Source of the DNA: Allonocardiopsis opalescens
GTDB taxonomy: Bacteria; Actinomycetota; Actinomycetes; Streptosporangiales; Streptosporangiaceae
Reading direction: 5' to 3'
DNA length: 49,047 nt
NCBI RefSeq assembly: GCF_003002095.1
Contig: NZ_PVZC01000015.1
Coordinates: 1 to 49,047 of the forward strand
The first letter of the stretch is position 1; every line of letters starts with the position of its first letter. A program made the translations under genes and the position numbers. Under the pieces are notes generated by a model. That model had not been told where the DNA came from, searched no databases, and saw only the letters and a list, made by a program, of their open reading frames with translations. Shown one piece after another: positions 1-7,465 of this stretch.

Positions 1-480
1 ATCGTCAACCACCCCGCCTTCGCCCCCACCGACCACACCCCCTTCACCATCCACACCCGCTGGATCGAAACCGAATTCCACAACACCATCACCCCCCAAG
101 CCGCGCCGGACGCCGCCCCGGCGGCGGGCGCCCCGACCCGCCGGGCGGTGACGGTCGAGGTCGACGGCCGGCGGGTCGAGGTGGTGCTGCCCGAGGGCTT
201 CGCCGCCGATCCCGCGGCGCCCAGGCGCCCGGCGCGCCGGGCCGCCGCCGCGGCGGCCGCGGACGGCGACGCCCTGGTCAGCCCGATGCAGGGCACCGTC
301 GTCAAGGTCGTCGCCGCGGACGGCGGCCGGGTGGCCGCCGGCGACACCGTCGTGGTCATCGAGGCGATGAAGATGGAGCAGCCGCTGACCGCGCACAAGG
401 CCGGCACCGTCACCGGCCTGTCCCTGAACCCCGGCGACGCGGTCGGCGGCGGCGCCGTCGTCTGCACCATCGCCGGCTGA
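1..480 (+). CDS. Acyl-CoA carboxylase alpha subunit (biotin carboxylase/BCCP), 3' part only
   Basis: The open frame runs in from the left edge, so only the last 159 residues are visible. It begins with the end of the biotin carboxylase domain, where the HTRWIETEF motif at about residues 18-26 is typical of actinobacterial alpha chains. An Ala/Pro-rich linker follows, then a biotinyl carrier domain with the AMKM biotinylation motif (biotinyl Lys at visible residue 124, 35 residues from the C-terminus, the usual spacing). The enzyme carboxylates biotin with ATP and bicarbonate and hands it to the carboxyltransferase encoded at 1708. The first 35 codons end almost only in C and use GAA and CAA, unlike the GAG/CTG/GTG-rich remainder. 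The family is clear; the substrate is set by the beta subunit. Confidence 0.93.
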   Translation: MVNHPAFAPTDHTPFTIHTRWIETEFHNTITPQAAPDAAPAAGAPTRRAVTVEVDGRRVEVVLPEGFAADPAAPRRPARRAAAAAAADGDALVSPMQGTVVKVVAADGGRVAAGDTVVVIEAMKMEQPLTAHKAGTVTGLSLNPGDAVGGGAVVCTIAG

Positions 481-559
481 GGCACCCGCCTCGGCGACCG
501 GTCCCCCCGGTCGGCCCGCACCGACGAAGCAGCAGTACCGACAGAGGAGTTATCCCGCG

Positions 560-1510
560 ATGTGCAACCCGGCCCTGATGCAGCGGATCGACTACGGCGA
601 CGCCGGTGCCGCTCCGCCCGGCCAGAACCACCCGTACGTGCGGCGCACCGGCGAGAACGGCAGCGTCCAGGTCGCGGGCGAGCCCGCCGAGGCGCCCTCG
701 GCGGCGTCGCGGGTGATGACCCGCCGCAACCTGATGCGGTTCACCGGGGTGGCGAGCGCCGCCGCGGCGCTGTCCATGCTGCCCGTCGGGGTGGCCGCCG
801 CCTCCGACGTGCGGGGCCGGCTCGGCAGCCGGGTCGTTGACCTCACCCACACCCTCAGCTCGGACTTCCCGATCTTCTACCCGCTGTCGCCCCCTCCGGT
901 CTACGAGCAGCACCGCTTCCTGGAGACCGACGGCTTCAACGCCAACACGATGACGCTGGACGAGCACAGCGGCACCCACATCGACGCGCCGGCCCACTTC
1001 GGCGGCGAGAACTACGTCGACGAGATCCCGGTGGAGAGCCTGGTCGCGCCGCTGTGCGTGGTCAGCATCGGCGACCGGGCCGAGCACGACCACACCGCCA
1101 CCCTCGAAGTGGACGACATCCGCCGCTACGAGCGCCGGTACGGCCGCATCCCCCGCGGCGCGTTCGTCGCGATGGAGTCCGGTTGGAGCCGCCGCGTCCC
1201 GATCCCCGGCGCCTACCTCAACCAGGGCGAGGACGGCGTGTTCCGCTACCCGGGCATCGGCCCCGAGGCGGCCGCCTTCCTGGTGGAGGAGCGCTCCATC
1301 GTGGGCGCGGGCGTGGACAGCACCAGCATCGACCACGGCGGCTCGGAGGTGCCCGAGAGCCACCAGATCATGCTGCCCAACGGCCTGTACGGGATCGAGA
1401 ACCTGAACAACCTGGCCGCGGCGCCGCGCCACGGCGGAACCGTGGTGGTCGGCGCCGCCAAGCACCGCGGCGGCTTCGGCGGTCCGGCGCGGGTGCTCGT
1501 CTTCCACTGA
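560..1510 (+). CDS. Cyclase family protein (PF04199-type metal-dependent hydrolase/cyclase) with Tat-like signal
   Basis: This 316-residue protein carries the family signature HxGTHxDxPxH at residues 136-146, which forms the metal site. The family includes kynurenine formamidases and proteins named cyclases in antibiotic clusters. The ATG at 560 has a good ribosome site (AGAGGAG, 543-549). Residues 53-83 look like a twin-arginine signal: RRNLM, then an Ala/Leu/Val hydrophobic core ending AAA. A second start, ATG 716, would make that signal N-terminal (264 residues) but has no visible ribosome site. The gene sits between the two carboxylase subunit genes, which suggests a shared pathway. Whether it is a formamidase-like hydrolase or a polyketide-type cyclase cannot be decided here. 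Confidence 0.85.
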   Translation: MCNPALMQRIDYGDAGAAPPGQNHPYVRRTGENGSVQVAGEPAEAPSAASRVMTRRNLMRFTGVASAAAALSMLPVGVAAASDVRGRLGSRVVDLTHTLSSDFPIFYPLSPPPVYEQHRFLETDGFNANTMTLDEHSGTHIDAPAHFGGENYVDEIPVESLVAPLCVVSIGDRAEHDHTATLEVDDIRRYERRYGRIPRGAFVAMESGWSRRVPIPGAYLNQGEDGVFRYPGIGPEAAAFLVEERSIVGAGVDSTSIDHGGSEVPESHQIMLPNGLYGIENLNNLAAAPRHGGTVVVGAAKHRGGFGGPARVLVFH

Positions 1511-1707
1511 TCCCGGTCCCGCGCGCCCGGCGGGCGCGCCCGTACCGTCCGGGGCGCCGGTCGCGCTGCGCCCCGGGCGGTACGGGCCGCCGCCGGGCGC
1601 GTGCGCCGCCGAGGCGCGAACGCGTCCCCGCCGGGACGGCCCCGCGCGTGCGGGCGGCCCGGCGGGGACGCAGCCGTTCACGGCCCGAGGCCCGAAGGAG
1701 GCCGACC

Positions 1708-3330
1708 ATGACAGTGACCCCCGGTACGTACACGGACCCGCTCGCGATCGACGCGCCGCCGCCCGCCGTGCGGCGGGTGCCGTCGCTGGCGGAGCGGACG
1801 ATGGAGCTGCGCGCGCTCAAGGAGGCCGTGGCCGAGGGCGCGGACCCGCTCGCCACCGAGCGGCACCGCGCCAAGGGCAAGCTGACCGCCCGCGAGCGCG
1901 TCGGGCTGCTGCTGGACGAGGGCTCCTTCACCGAGGTGGAGCCGCTGCGGCGGCACAGCGCCACCGGCTTCGGCCTGGAGCGGCGCCGCCCGCACACCGA
2001 CGGTGTCGTCACCGGCTGGGGCACCGTGCACGGCCGCACCGTGTACGTCTACGCGCACGACTTCCGGGTCTTCGGCGGCGCGCTCGGCGAGGCGCACGCC
2101 GCCAAGATCCACAAGATCATGGACATGGCGGTGGCGGCCGGCGCCCCGCTGGTCAGCCTGAACGACGGCGCGGGCGCCCGGATCCAGGAGGGTGTGGCCG
2201 CGCTGGCCGGCTACGGCGGCATCTTCACCCGCAATGTGCGCGCCTCCGGGGTGATCCCGCAGATCAGCGTGATGCTCGGCCCGTGCGCCGGCGGCGCCGC
2301 CTACTCCCCCGCGCTCACCGACTTCGTCTTCATGGTCGACGGCATCGCGCAGATGTTCGTCACCGGGCCCGACGTGGTGCACGCGGTCACCGGCGAGCGG
2401 GTCGGCCAGGACGAGCTGGGCGGCGCCCGGGTGCACTCCGGCGTCAGCGGGGTGGCCGGCTTCTTCGCCGCCGACGAGCGCTCCTGCCTGGAGGACGTGC
2501 GCCACCTGCTGTCCTTCCTGCCGGCCAACAACCAGGAGGCGCCGCCCGAGGAGCCGACGGCCGACCCGGCCGACCGGCGCGCCGAGCGGCTGCTCGACCT
2601 GGTGCCCGCCGATCCGTCCCGCCCCTACGACGTGCGGGCCGTGATCGAGGAGATCGTGGACGACGGCGGCTACTTCGAGGTCGGCGCGGGCTGGGCCGGC
2701 AACCTGGTCTGCGCGCTCGCCCGGATCGACGGGCAGGCGGTCGGGATCCTGGCCAACCAGCCGATGGTGTCGGCGGGCGTGCTCGACATCCACGCCTCGC
2801 AGAAGGGCGCCCGCTTCGTCAGCACCTGCGACGCCTTCAACATCCCGCTGGTCACCCTGGTGGACGTGCCCGGCTTCCTGCCCGGCACCGGACAGGAGCA
2901 CGGCGGGATCATCCGGCACGGCGCCAAGCTGCTGTACGCCTACTGCGCGGCCACCGTGCCGCGGGTGCAGGTCATCCTGCGCAAGGCCTACGGCGGCGCC
3001 TACATCGTGATGGACTCGCGCTCCATCGGGGCGGACCTGTCCTTCGCCTGGCCGGGCAACGAGATCGCGGTGATGGGCGCGGAGGGCGCCGCCAACGTCG
3101 TCTTCCGCAAGGAGATCGCGGCCGCCGCCGACCCGGCCGCGCGCCGCGCCGAACTGGTCGAGCAGTACCGGGCGGAGCTGATGCACCCCTACTACGCCGC
3201 CGAGCGCGGCCTGGTGGACGACGTGATCGACCCGGCCGAGACCCGCGCCGTGCTGGCCCGCTCGCTGGCGGCGCTGCGGCGCAAGCACGTGCCCGCGCCG
3301 TACCGCAAGCACGGCAACCCCCCGATGTGA
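1708..3330 (+). CDS. Acyl-CoA carboxylase beta subunit (carboxyltransferase)
   Basis: This 540-residue biotin-dependent carboxyltransferase has the usual length. It transfers carboxyl from carboxybiotin to an acyl-CoA to give malonyl- or methylmalonyl-CoA. The ATG at 1708 follows GAAGGAG (1694-1700). The two crotonase-fold halves are visible, with the oxyanion-hole motifs GPCAGG near residue 191 and KAYGGAY at 426-432. The residue after KAYGGAY is Ile433. This is the position reported in Streptomyces coelicolor to control substrate choice (Asp in propionyl-specific PccB, Ile in the broad AccB), so acetyl-CoA is a likely substrate. Its neighbours are the alpha and epsilon subunits. Confidence 0.95.
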   Translation: MTVTPGTYTDPLAIDAPPPAVRRVPSLAERTMELRALKEAVAEGADPLATERHRAKGKLTARERVGLLLDEGSFTEVEPLRRHSATGFGLERRRPHTDGVVTGWGTVHGRTVYVYAHDFRVFGGALGEAHAAKIHKIMDMAVAAGAPLVSLNDGAGARIQEGVAALAGYGGIFTRNVRASGVIPQISVMLGPCAGGAAYSPALTDFVFMVDGIAQMFVTGPDVVHAVTGERVGQDELGGARVHSGVSGVAGFFAADERSCLEDVRHLLSFLPANNQEAPPEEPTADPADRRAERLLDLVPADPSRPYDVRAVIEEIVDDGGYFEVGAGWAGNLVCALARIDGQAVGILANQPMVSAGVLDIHASQKGARFVSTCDAFNIPLVTLVDVPGFLPGTGQEHGGIIRHGAKLLYAYCAATVPRVQVILRKAYGGAYIVMDSRSIGADLSFAWPGNEIAVMGAEGAANVVFRKEIAAAADPAARRAELVEQYRAELMHPYYAAERGLVDDVIDPAETRAVLARSLAALRRKHVPAPYRKHGNPPM

Positions 3331-3342
3331 GGCGGTGAACAC

Positions 3343-3561
3343 ATGCACGCGGCCCGGCAGGACACGGTGATCCGGGTGGTCAGGGGCCGCCTGGACGAGG
3401 CCGAGGCGGTCGCGCTCGCGCTGGTGCTGGCCCGACCGGCCGCCCCGGCGCCGCGGCGCGCGGCTGGGCTCGCGGCCGCGCCGCCCGCCTGGACGCGCCC
3501 GGACCGGTACCGCTCCCCCGCCTCGTGGCCGGGGCCCGGCGGCCCGGTGGGCCGCCGCTGA
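3343..3561 (+). CDS. Acyl-CoA carboxylase epsilon subunit
   Basis: This is a 72-residue protein starting 12 bp after the beta subunit gene, with a GGCGGTG ribosome site. The N-terminal segment IRVVRGRLDEAEAVALALV matches the actinobacterial epsilon pattern (IRVVRG..., then an acidic helix), and the C-terminal Trp/Arg/Pro-rich tail ending near PASWPGPG is also typical. Epsilon subunits bind the beta hexamer and stimulate the carboxylase complex. The short Ala/Pro/Arg-rich middle is low complexity. The position directly behind the beta gene and before a hairpin supports it as the last gene of the unit. Confidence 0.82.
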   Translation: MHAARQDTVIRVVRGRLDEAEAVALALVLARPAAPAPRRAAGLAAAPPAWTRPDRYRSPASWPGPGGPVGRR

Positions 3562-3614
3562 AGACGGGCGCGTCCCTTCGCGGGAGGGGACGTGCCTCCC
3601 CCGCCTCCCGCACC

Positions 3615-3651
3615 GCGACCCCGCCCGGTCCCCGTCCCCGGGCGGGGTCGC
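3615..3651 (+). terminator. Hairpin, 13-bp perfect arms, after the carboxylase genes
   Basis: GCGACCCCGCCCG at 3615-3627 pairs perfectly with 3639-3651 across an 11-nt loop. It lies 53 bp downstream of the epsilon subunit stop and probably ends that transcript. There is no U-tract, as is usual in high-GC actinobacteria. Confidence 0.6.
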
Positions 3652-3722
3652 TCGTGTCCGTGCACACCGTGCGCCGCACGGGTCGGACGGCGCCTCCGTC
3701 GCCCTCCCCGCGCACAGACGGA

Positions 3723-3760
3723 CGGCCCCCGGGGACGTGGAAGCACGTCCCCGGGGGCCG
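3723..3760. terminator. Strong bidirectional hairpin between convergent genes
   Basis: A 17-bp perfect inverted repeat (3723-3739 with 3744-3760) has a 4-nt loop (gaag). It lies between the plus-strand carboxylase genes and the minus-strand exporter, 22 bp past the exporter stop, and can serve both transcripts. Confidence 0.75.
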
Positions 3761-3782
3761 CCGTACGCCCCGGCCTTCGGGG

Positions 3783-5357
3783 TCAGTCCACGAGGGCGGG
3801 CTCGTCCCTGCCCCGCTCGGGCGCGGGACCGGCCTGCTCGGCCTGCTCGGCGGGCGGGGTTCCGCGCGAGAGCACGCCGACCGCCACCGCGCCCAGCAGC
3901 GACATGGCCGCCACCGCCCAGAGCGCGACGTGCATCGCGTCGGTGTAGGCGGCGGCCGCCAGCTCCGCGGCGCCCGCGGCCCCGGCGGCCGCCTCGACGG
4001 CCCCGGCCATGTCGCCCTGGAGCAGGTCGGCCGTCATGGCCGGGGCGGCGGCGGCGAACTCGCCGGCGGCCAGCCGCTGCTGGGTGACGGTGGCCAGGAT
4101 CGCGCCGAGGACCGCGATCGAGACGGCCTCACCGGTCAGCCGCATGGTGTTGAACATGCCGGCCGCCATGCCCGCGCGGGCCGGCTCCACCGAGGAGACC
4201 GCGGCGCCGTCCAGGATGGCCAGCGAGACGCCGAAGCCGATGCCGATGGTCAGCAGCGGCCCGGCCAGCACGGCGACGCCCGCGCCCGGCCGGATCACGG
4301 TGAGCCAGGCGCAGCCGGCCGCGACCAGCACCATGATCACGACCAGCAGCACGCTCTGCGGCACCCGGCGCGCGATCATCCCGACCACGGTCGGCACCAC
4401 CAGGGTGGGCCCGGTGAGCAGCACCAGCAGCAGGCCCGCGTCCTGCGCGGAGATCCCGTCGACCGACATGAAGTACGGCGGCAGCACGATCAGCAGCGCG
4501 ACGAAGCCGAAGGCCAGCAGCACCGGCATCGCGCAGATCGCCACGAAGCGGGCCTGGCCGAAGAGCGAGATGTCGAACATCGGCCGCTCGGCCCGCCGCT
4601 CGACCAGCACGAACACCGCCATCAGCACCACGAACGCGGCCAGGGCGCCGATGACCAGCGGATGCGTCCAGCCCAGCTGGCCGCCCTGCACCAGGGCGAG
4701 CACGAACAGGAACAGGCCGCCGGTGAAGGTGATCGCGCCGGGCCAGTCCACCCCGGCGGCATGGGCGTCGCGCGACTCGGCCAGCAGCGGGCTCAGCGCC
4801 AGGACCGGGACCAGGACCAGCACCGCGACCAGGAAGAAGCCGCGCCAGCCGCCCAGCGAGGTGACCAGCACGCCCGCCACCAGCGGCCCGAAGGCCAGGC
4901 CGACGCCGATGGCGGTGCCGAACAGCGCGAAGGCCCGGGTGCGGGCGGCGCCGTCGAAGGTCTGCGCCAGGATCGCGCTGCCCCCCGTGGTGGCGGCCGC
5001 CGCGCCGATGCCGGCCAGCACCCGGCCGCCGACCAGCACGGCGATGTGGGTGGCGAGCGTCGCCACCAGCATGGCCGCGCAGAACAGCACCACGCCGCCG
5101 ATGAACATCCGGCGCCGGCCGGTGAGGTCGGCCAGGGAGCCGGTGACCGCCATGAAGCTGGCGAAGGTGAGGAAGAAGGCGTTGACCACCCACTGGGAGG
5201 CGGCGAGCCCGGCGTCCAGGTCGACGCTGATGTCGGGGAGCGCGACGGAGGCTCCCGTGGCGGTGACCGGGACCAGGACGATCGCGGCGCACACCACCAG
5301 CAGGGTGAGTGTGGGGCGGGTGCGGCGCGAAGACGACTCCGCAGCGCTGGTCGTCAT
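3783..5357 (-). CDS. MFS drug exporter, DHA2 (14-TM, EmrB/QacA type)
   Basis: This 524-residue, strongly hydrophobic protein is a typical 14-helix DHA2 major facilitator. It has motif A-like DLTGRRRMF after TM2 and an antiporter motif C-like GLAFGPLVAGVL in TM5. The ATG at 5357 is preceded by AAGAAAGG. Such proteins expel drugs or cell products by proton antiport. Placed between carboxylase genes and an aromatic hydroxylase, it is a good candidate for export of, and resistance to, the product of this locus. It is divergent from the monooxygenase gene, and their shared 447-bp region holds three inverted repeats. The substrate is inferred from context only. Confidence 0.9.
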   Translation of the reverse strand: MTTSAAESSSRRTRPTLTLLVVCAAIVLVPVTATGASVALPDISVDLDAGLAASQWVVNAFFLTFASFMAVTGSLADLTGRRRMFIGGVVLFCAAMLVATLATHIAVLVGGRVLAGIGAAAATTGGSAILAQTFDGAARTRAFALFGTAIGVGLAFGPLVAGVLVTSLGGWRGFFLVAVLVLVPVLALSPLLAESRDAHAAGVDWPGAITFTGGLFLFVLALVQGGQLGWTHPLVIGALAAFVVLMAVFVLVERRAERPMFDISLFGQARFVAICAMPVLLAFGFVALLIVLPPYFMSVDGISAQDAGLLLVLLTGPTLVVPTVVGMIARRVPQSVLLVVIMVLVAAGCAWLTVIRPGAGVAVLAGPLLTIGIGFGVSLAILDGAAVSSVEPARAGMAAGMFNTMRLTGEAVSIAVLGAILATVTQQRLAAGEFAAAAPAMTADLLQGDMAGAVEAAAGAAGAAELAAAAYTDAMHVALWAVAAMSLLGAVAVGVLSRGTPPAEQAEQAGPAPERGRDEPALVD

Positions 5358-5430
5358 GTTCGGACCTTTCTTTCAGCACGGGCCGTTCAGGGAATCGTTT
5401 TCCGTGCTCGCCGCCCGAGGCGCGCGGAAT

Positions 5431-5444
5431 GCCACGTGCGTGGC
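5431..5444. promoter_or_regulatory. Short palindrome GCCACG-N2-CGTGGC
   Basis: Perfect 6-bp arms with a 2-bp centre (GCCACGTGCGTGGC), 74 bp upstream of the exporter start. It could be an operator half of the exporter promoter. Its GCCAC core is also found in the larger repeat at 5639-5666. Confidence 0.35.
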
Positions 5445-5502
5445 GGCCGGCGCGTTTTCCCGGTCCGGCGATCGGCGATGGGACACAGCGAGTGGCGCAC
5501 GG

Positions 5503-5543
5503 CGGGAAAAGCGGGGCGTATGCGCCGCGCCCCGCTTTTCCCG
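5503..5543. promoter_or_regulatory. 16-bp perfect inverted repeat
   Basis: CGGGAAAAGCGGGGCG at 5503-5518 is repeated inverted at 5528-5543, with a 9-nt spacer. It is about 146 bp upstream of the exporter start, between divergent genes, so it is not at a gene end. It could be a leader hairpin, an insulating terminator or an operator. The AAAA/TTTT blocks inside otherwise GC arms are unusual. Confidence 0.5.
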
Positions 5544-5638
5544 TCATTCGTCCCGGCGTTCACCCCGGGAATGGGGGACGCGGACGGAAAACGATGCTAT
5601 TCGGGCGCGGGGCGGGACGGTATTGCACCAGTCGGCCC

Positions 5639-5666
5639 CGCCACTACCCCTTTAGCTGTAGTGGCG
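5639..5666. promoter_or_regulatory. Candidate operator CGCCACTAC-N10-GTAGTGGCG
   Basis: Perfect 9-bp arms at 5639-5647 and 5658-5666 flank a 10-bp AT-richer centre that contains TTTAGCT, a possible -10 element. It lies about 140 bp before the monooxygenase start. A dimeric repressor (TetR- or MarR-like) bound here would block a promoter in the centre. No regulator gene for it is in the window. Confidence 0.5.
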
Positions 5667-5804
5667 TCCGTCTTCGGATGAGTAGGCGGCCGCCGCGGGC
5701 CCGCACGCGGTTAGCGTCATGGCGCGGCGGTGCCCGCTGCGGCGCCGCGGCCCTGTCCGCATCCGCTGACGACCCGCCGGACGCCGGCGGCTGAGAGGTG
5801 TGCC

Positions 5805-7436
5805 ATGGCCGACTCGGTACTGATCGTGGGAGCGGGCCCCGTGGGCATGCTGCTCGCCTGCGAACTCCTCCAGCAGGGCGTGCCCGTGCGCATCGTGGAC
5901 GGCGCTCGCGGGCACTCGGCGCACTCGCGGGCCACCATCATGTGGCCGCGCCTGCTGGAACTGCTGCACCGCACCGGGCTGACCGAGCGCATCGTGGCCG
6001 CGGGCCACCGGGTCGAGGGGGTGTCGTACTTCTCCGGCGGCCGCCCGCTGGGCACCGCCTGGCTGAGCCGGATGACCGACACCCCGTACCCCTTCGCGGT
6101 GGGCATCGCGCAGAGCGCCACCGAGGACATCATGGAGCAGCGGCTCACCGAACTCGGCGGCAAGATCGAGCGGGGCACCCGGCTCACCGCGCTGCGCGGC
6201 GTGGAGGGCGGCCGGCAGCTCGCGGTGCTGGAGAGCCCCGACGGCTCCGCCGAAGAGGTCTCCACCCCCTGGCTGGTCGGCGCGGACGGCGCGCACAGCA
6301 CCGTCCGCAAACTGCTCGACATCCCCTTCGAGGGCGAGCAGCTGGACGTCAGCTTCGCCATCACCGACGCCGAGGTCCGCGGCGACATGCCGATGAACGT
6401 GGTGAGCTACTGCTACACCCCCGTCGGCAGCCTGGCCCTGGGCCCGCTCGGCCCGACCGTCTCCCGGGTGGCGGTGAGCGTGCCGCACCCCGAGGACGAC
6501 ACCCCGCCCACCCGCGAGTTCTTCCAGTCGATCGTCGACGAGCGCGCGCCGGGCCGCAACGTCCTCGGCGAACTGCGGTTCAGCACCGTTTTCCGGGTGA
6601 ACGCCAGGATCGCGGCGCGCTTCCGCGGGCAGCGGGCGCTGCTGGTCGGCGACGCGGCGCACATCATGAGCCCGGCGGGCGCGCAGGGCATGAACACCGG
6701 CCTGCAGGACTCCGCCAACCTCGGCTGGCGGCTCGGCGGACTGATGCGCGGCGCCTTCACCGAGGACGTGCTGGCCGGCTACGAGCGCGAGCGGCGGCAC
6801 GGCGCGCACGCGGTCTCCCGCTCCACGGCCCGCCAGACCCGCTGGGGCTTCTTCCGCAAGCCCGCGCAGATCGCCCTGCGCGACATCGTCTTCCGGACGG
6901 CCACCGCCACCGGCATGGTGCAGCGGGCCATCGTCCCGCTGATCGCCCAGACCGACGTGCGCTACCCGGTGGTGGACACCGAGGGCACTACGCGGAAGGG
7001 GCCGGTGCCGGGCGGGCGGCTGCCGGTGCTGCCGCAGCCCTCCGGAGCGCCGGTGCCGGCCCTCGCCCGCGAGGGCGAGTGGCCGCGGGTCTCCGGGGAC
7101 GGCCTCACCGTGCTGCTGTGGCCGGGGCGCTCCCGGGACGCCGGCTGGTCCCGCACCGCCGCGGAGGTCCGCGCCTCGGTGCCCGAGGCCGCCGTGGTGG
7201 AGGTCCGGCCGGGGTACGCTCCCATCGCCGGCGTCCTCGGCGGCGCCGCGGCCCTCGCGGTCGTGCGCCCCGACGGCCACCTGCTCGCGACGCTGCCCGC
7301 GCCCGACCGCGCGTACCTGCCCCGGGTGCTGGCCGCGCTGCGGCTGCGGCCCGAGCCGGTCGCCGCGCCCCTAGAGGCGGCGACGCCGCCGCCGGCCGCC
7401 GAGGCGGAGGCCGGCGCCTCGGCACACCAGGGCTGA
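5805..7436 (+). CDS. FAD-dependent aromatic monooxygenase (PHBH-fold, polyketide hydroxylase type)
   Basis: This 543-residue group A flavoprotein monooxygenase has the dinucleotide-binding GAGPVG at residues 9-14, the DG motif (WLVGADGAHS, about 156-165), the GD motif GDAAHIMSP from residue 282, and a C-terminal thioredoxin-like segment, as in PgaE-like polyketide hydroxylases. It would use NAD(P)H and O2 to hydroxylate an aromatic substrate. The ATG at 5805 is chosen for AGAGG at 5794-5798. It is followed 29 bp later by an aldo/keto reductase gene, so the two probably form one tailoring unit. The exact substrate is unknown; the family also contains phenol and rifampicin hydroxylases. Confidence 0.9.
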   Translation: MADSVLIVGAGPVGMLLACELLQQGVPVRIVDGARGHSAHSRATIMWPRLLELLHRTGLTERIVAAGHRVEGVSYFSGGRPLGTAWLSRMTDTPYPFAVGIAQSATEDIMEQRLTELGGKIERGTRLTALRGVEGGRQLAVLESPDGSAEEVSTPWLVGADGAHSTVRKLLDIPFEGEQLDVSFAITDAEVRGDMPMNVVSYCYTPVGSLALGPLGPTVSRVAVSVPHPEDDTPPTREFFQSIVDERAPGRNVLGELRFSTVFRVNARIAARFRGQRALLVGDAAHIMSPAGAQGMNTGLQDSANLGWRLGGLMRGAFTEDVLAGYERERRHGAHAVSRSTARQTRWGFFRKPAQIALRDIVFRTATATGMVQRAIVPLIAQTDVRYPVVDTEGTTRKGPVPGGRLPVLPQPSGAPVPALAREGEWPRVSGDGLTVLLWPGRSRDAGWSRTAAEVRASVPEAAVVEVRPGYAPIAGVLGGAAALAVVRPDGHLLATLPAPDRAYLPRVLAALRLRPEPVAAPLEAATPPPAAEAEAGASAHQG

Positions 7437-7465
7437 GCACGAGCCGATCAGAGAGCGAGCACACG

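Larger units (their letters stand above)
5358..5804. other. Divergent intergenic region with three inverted repeats
   Basis: No coding region is supported here. The 447 bp separate the exporter (minus) from the FAD monooxygenase (plus) and must carry both promoters. Inverted repeats lie at 5431-5444, 5503-5543 and 5639-5666 (listed separately). GC content dips locally compared with the flanking genes, notably around 5375-5400 and 5580-5660. Confidence 0.7.

Noticed and set aside
410-3348. Long minus-strand open frames (410-1681, 1678-3348) opposite the cyclase and carboxyltransferase genes
   Set aside because: They are Arg/Gly/His/Ala-rich mirror frames of strongly coding genes, a common effect in very GC-rich DNA, with no domain and no ribosome site.
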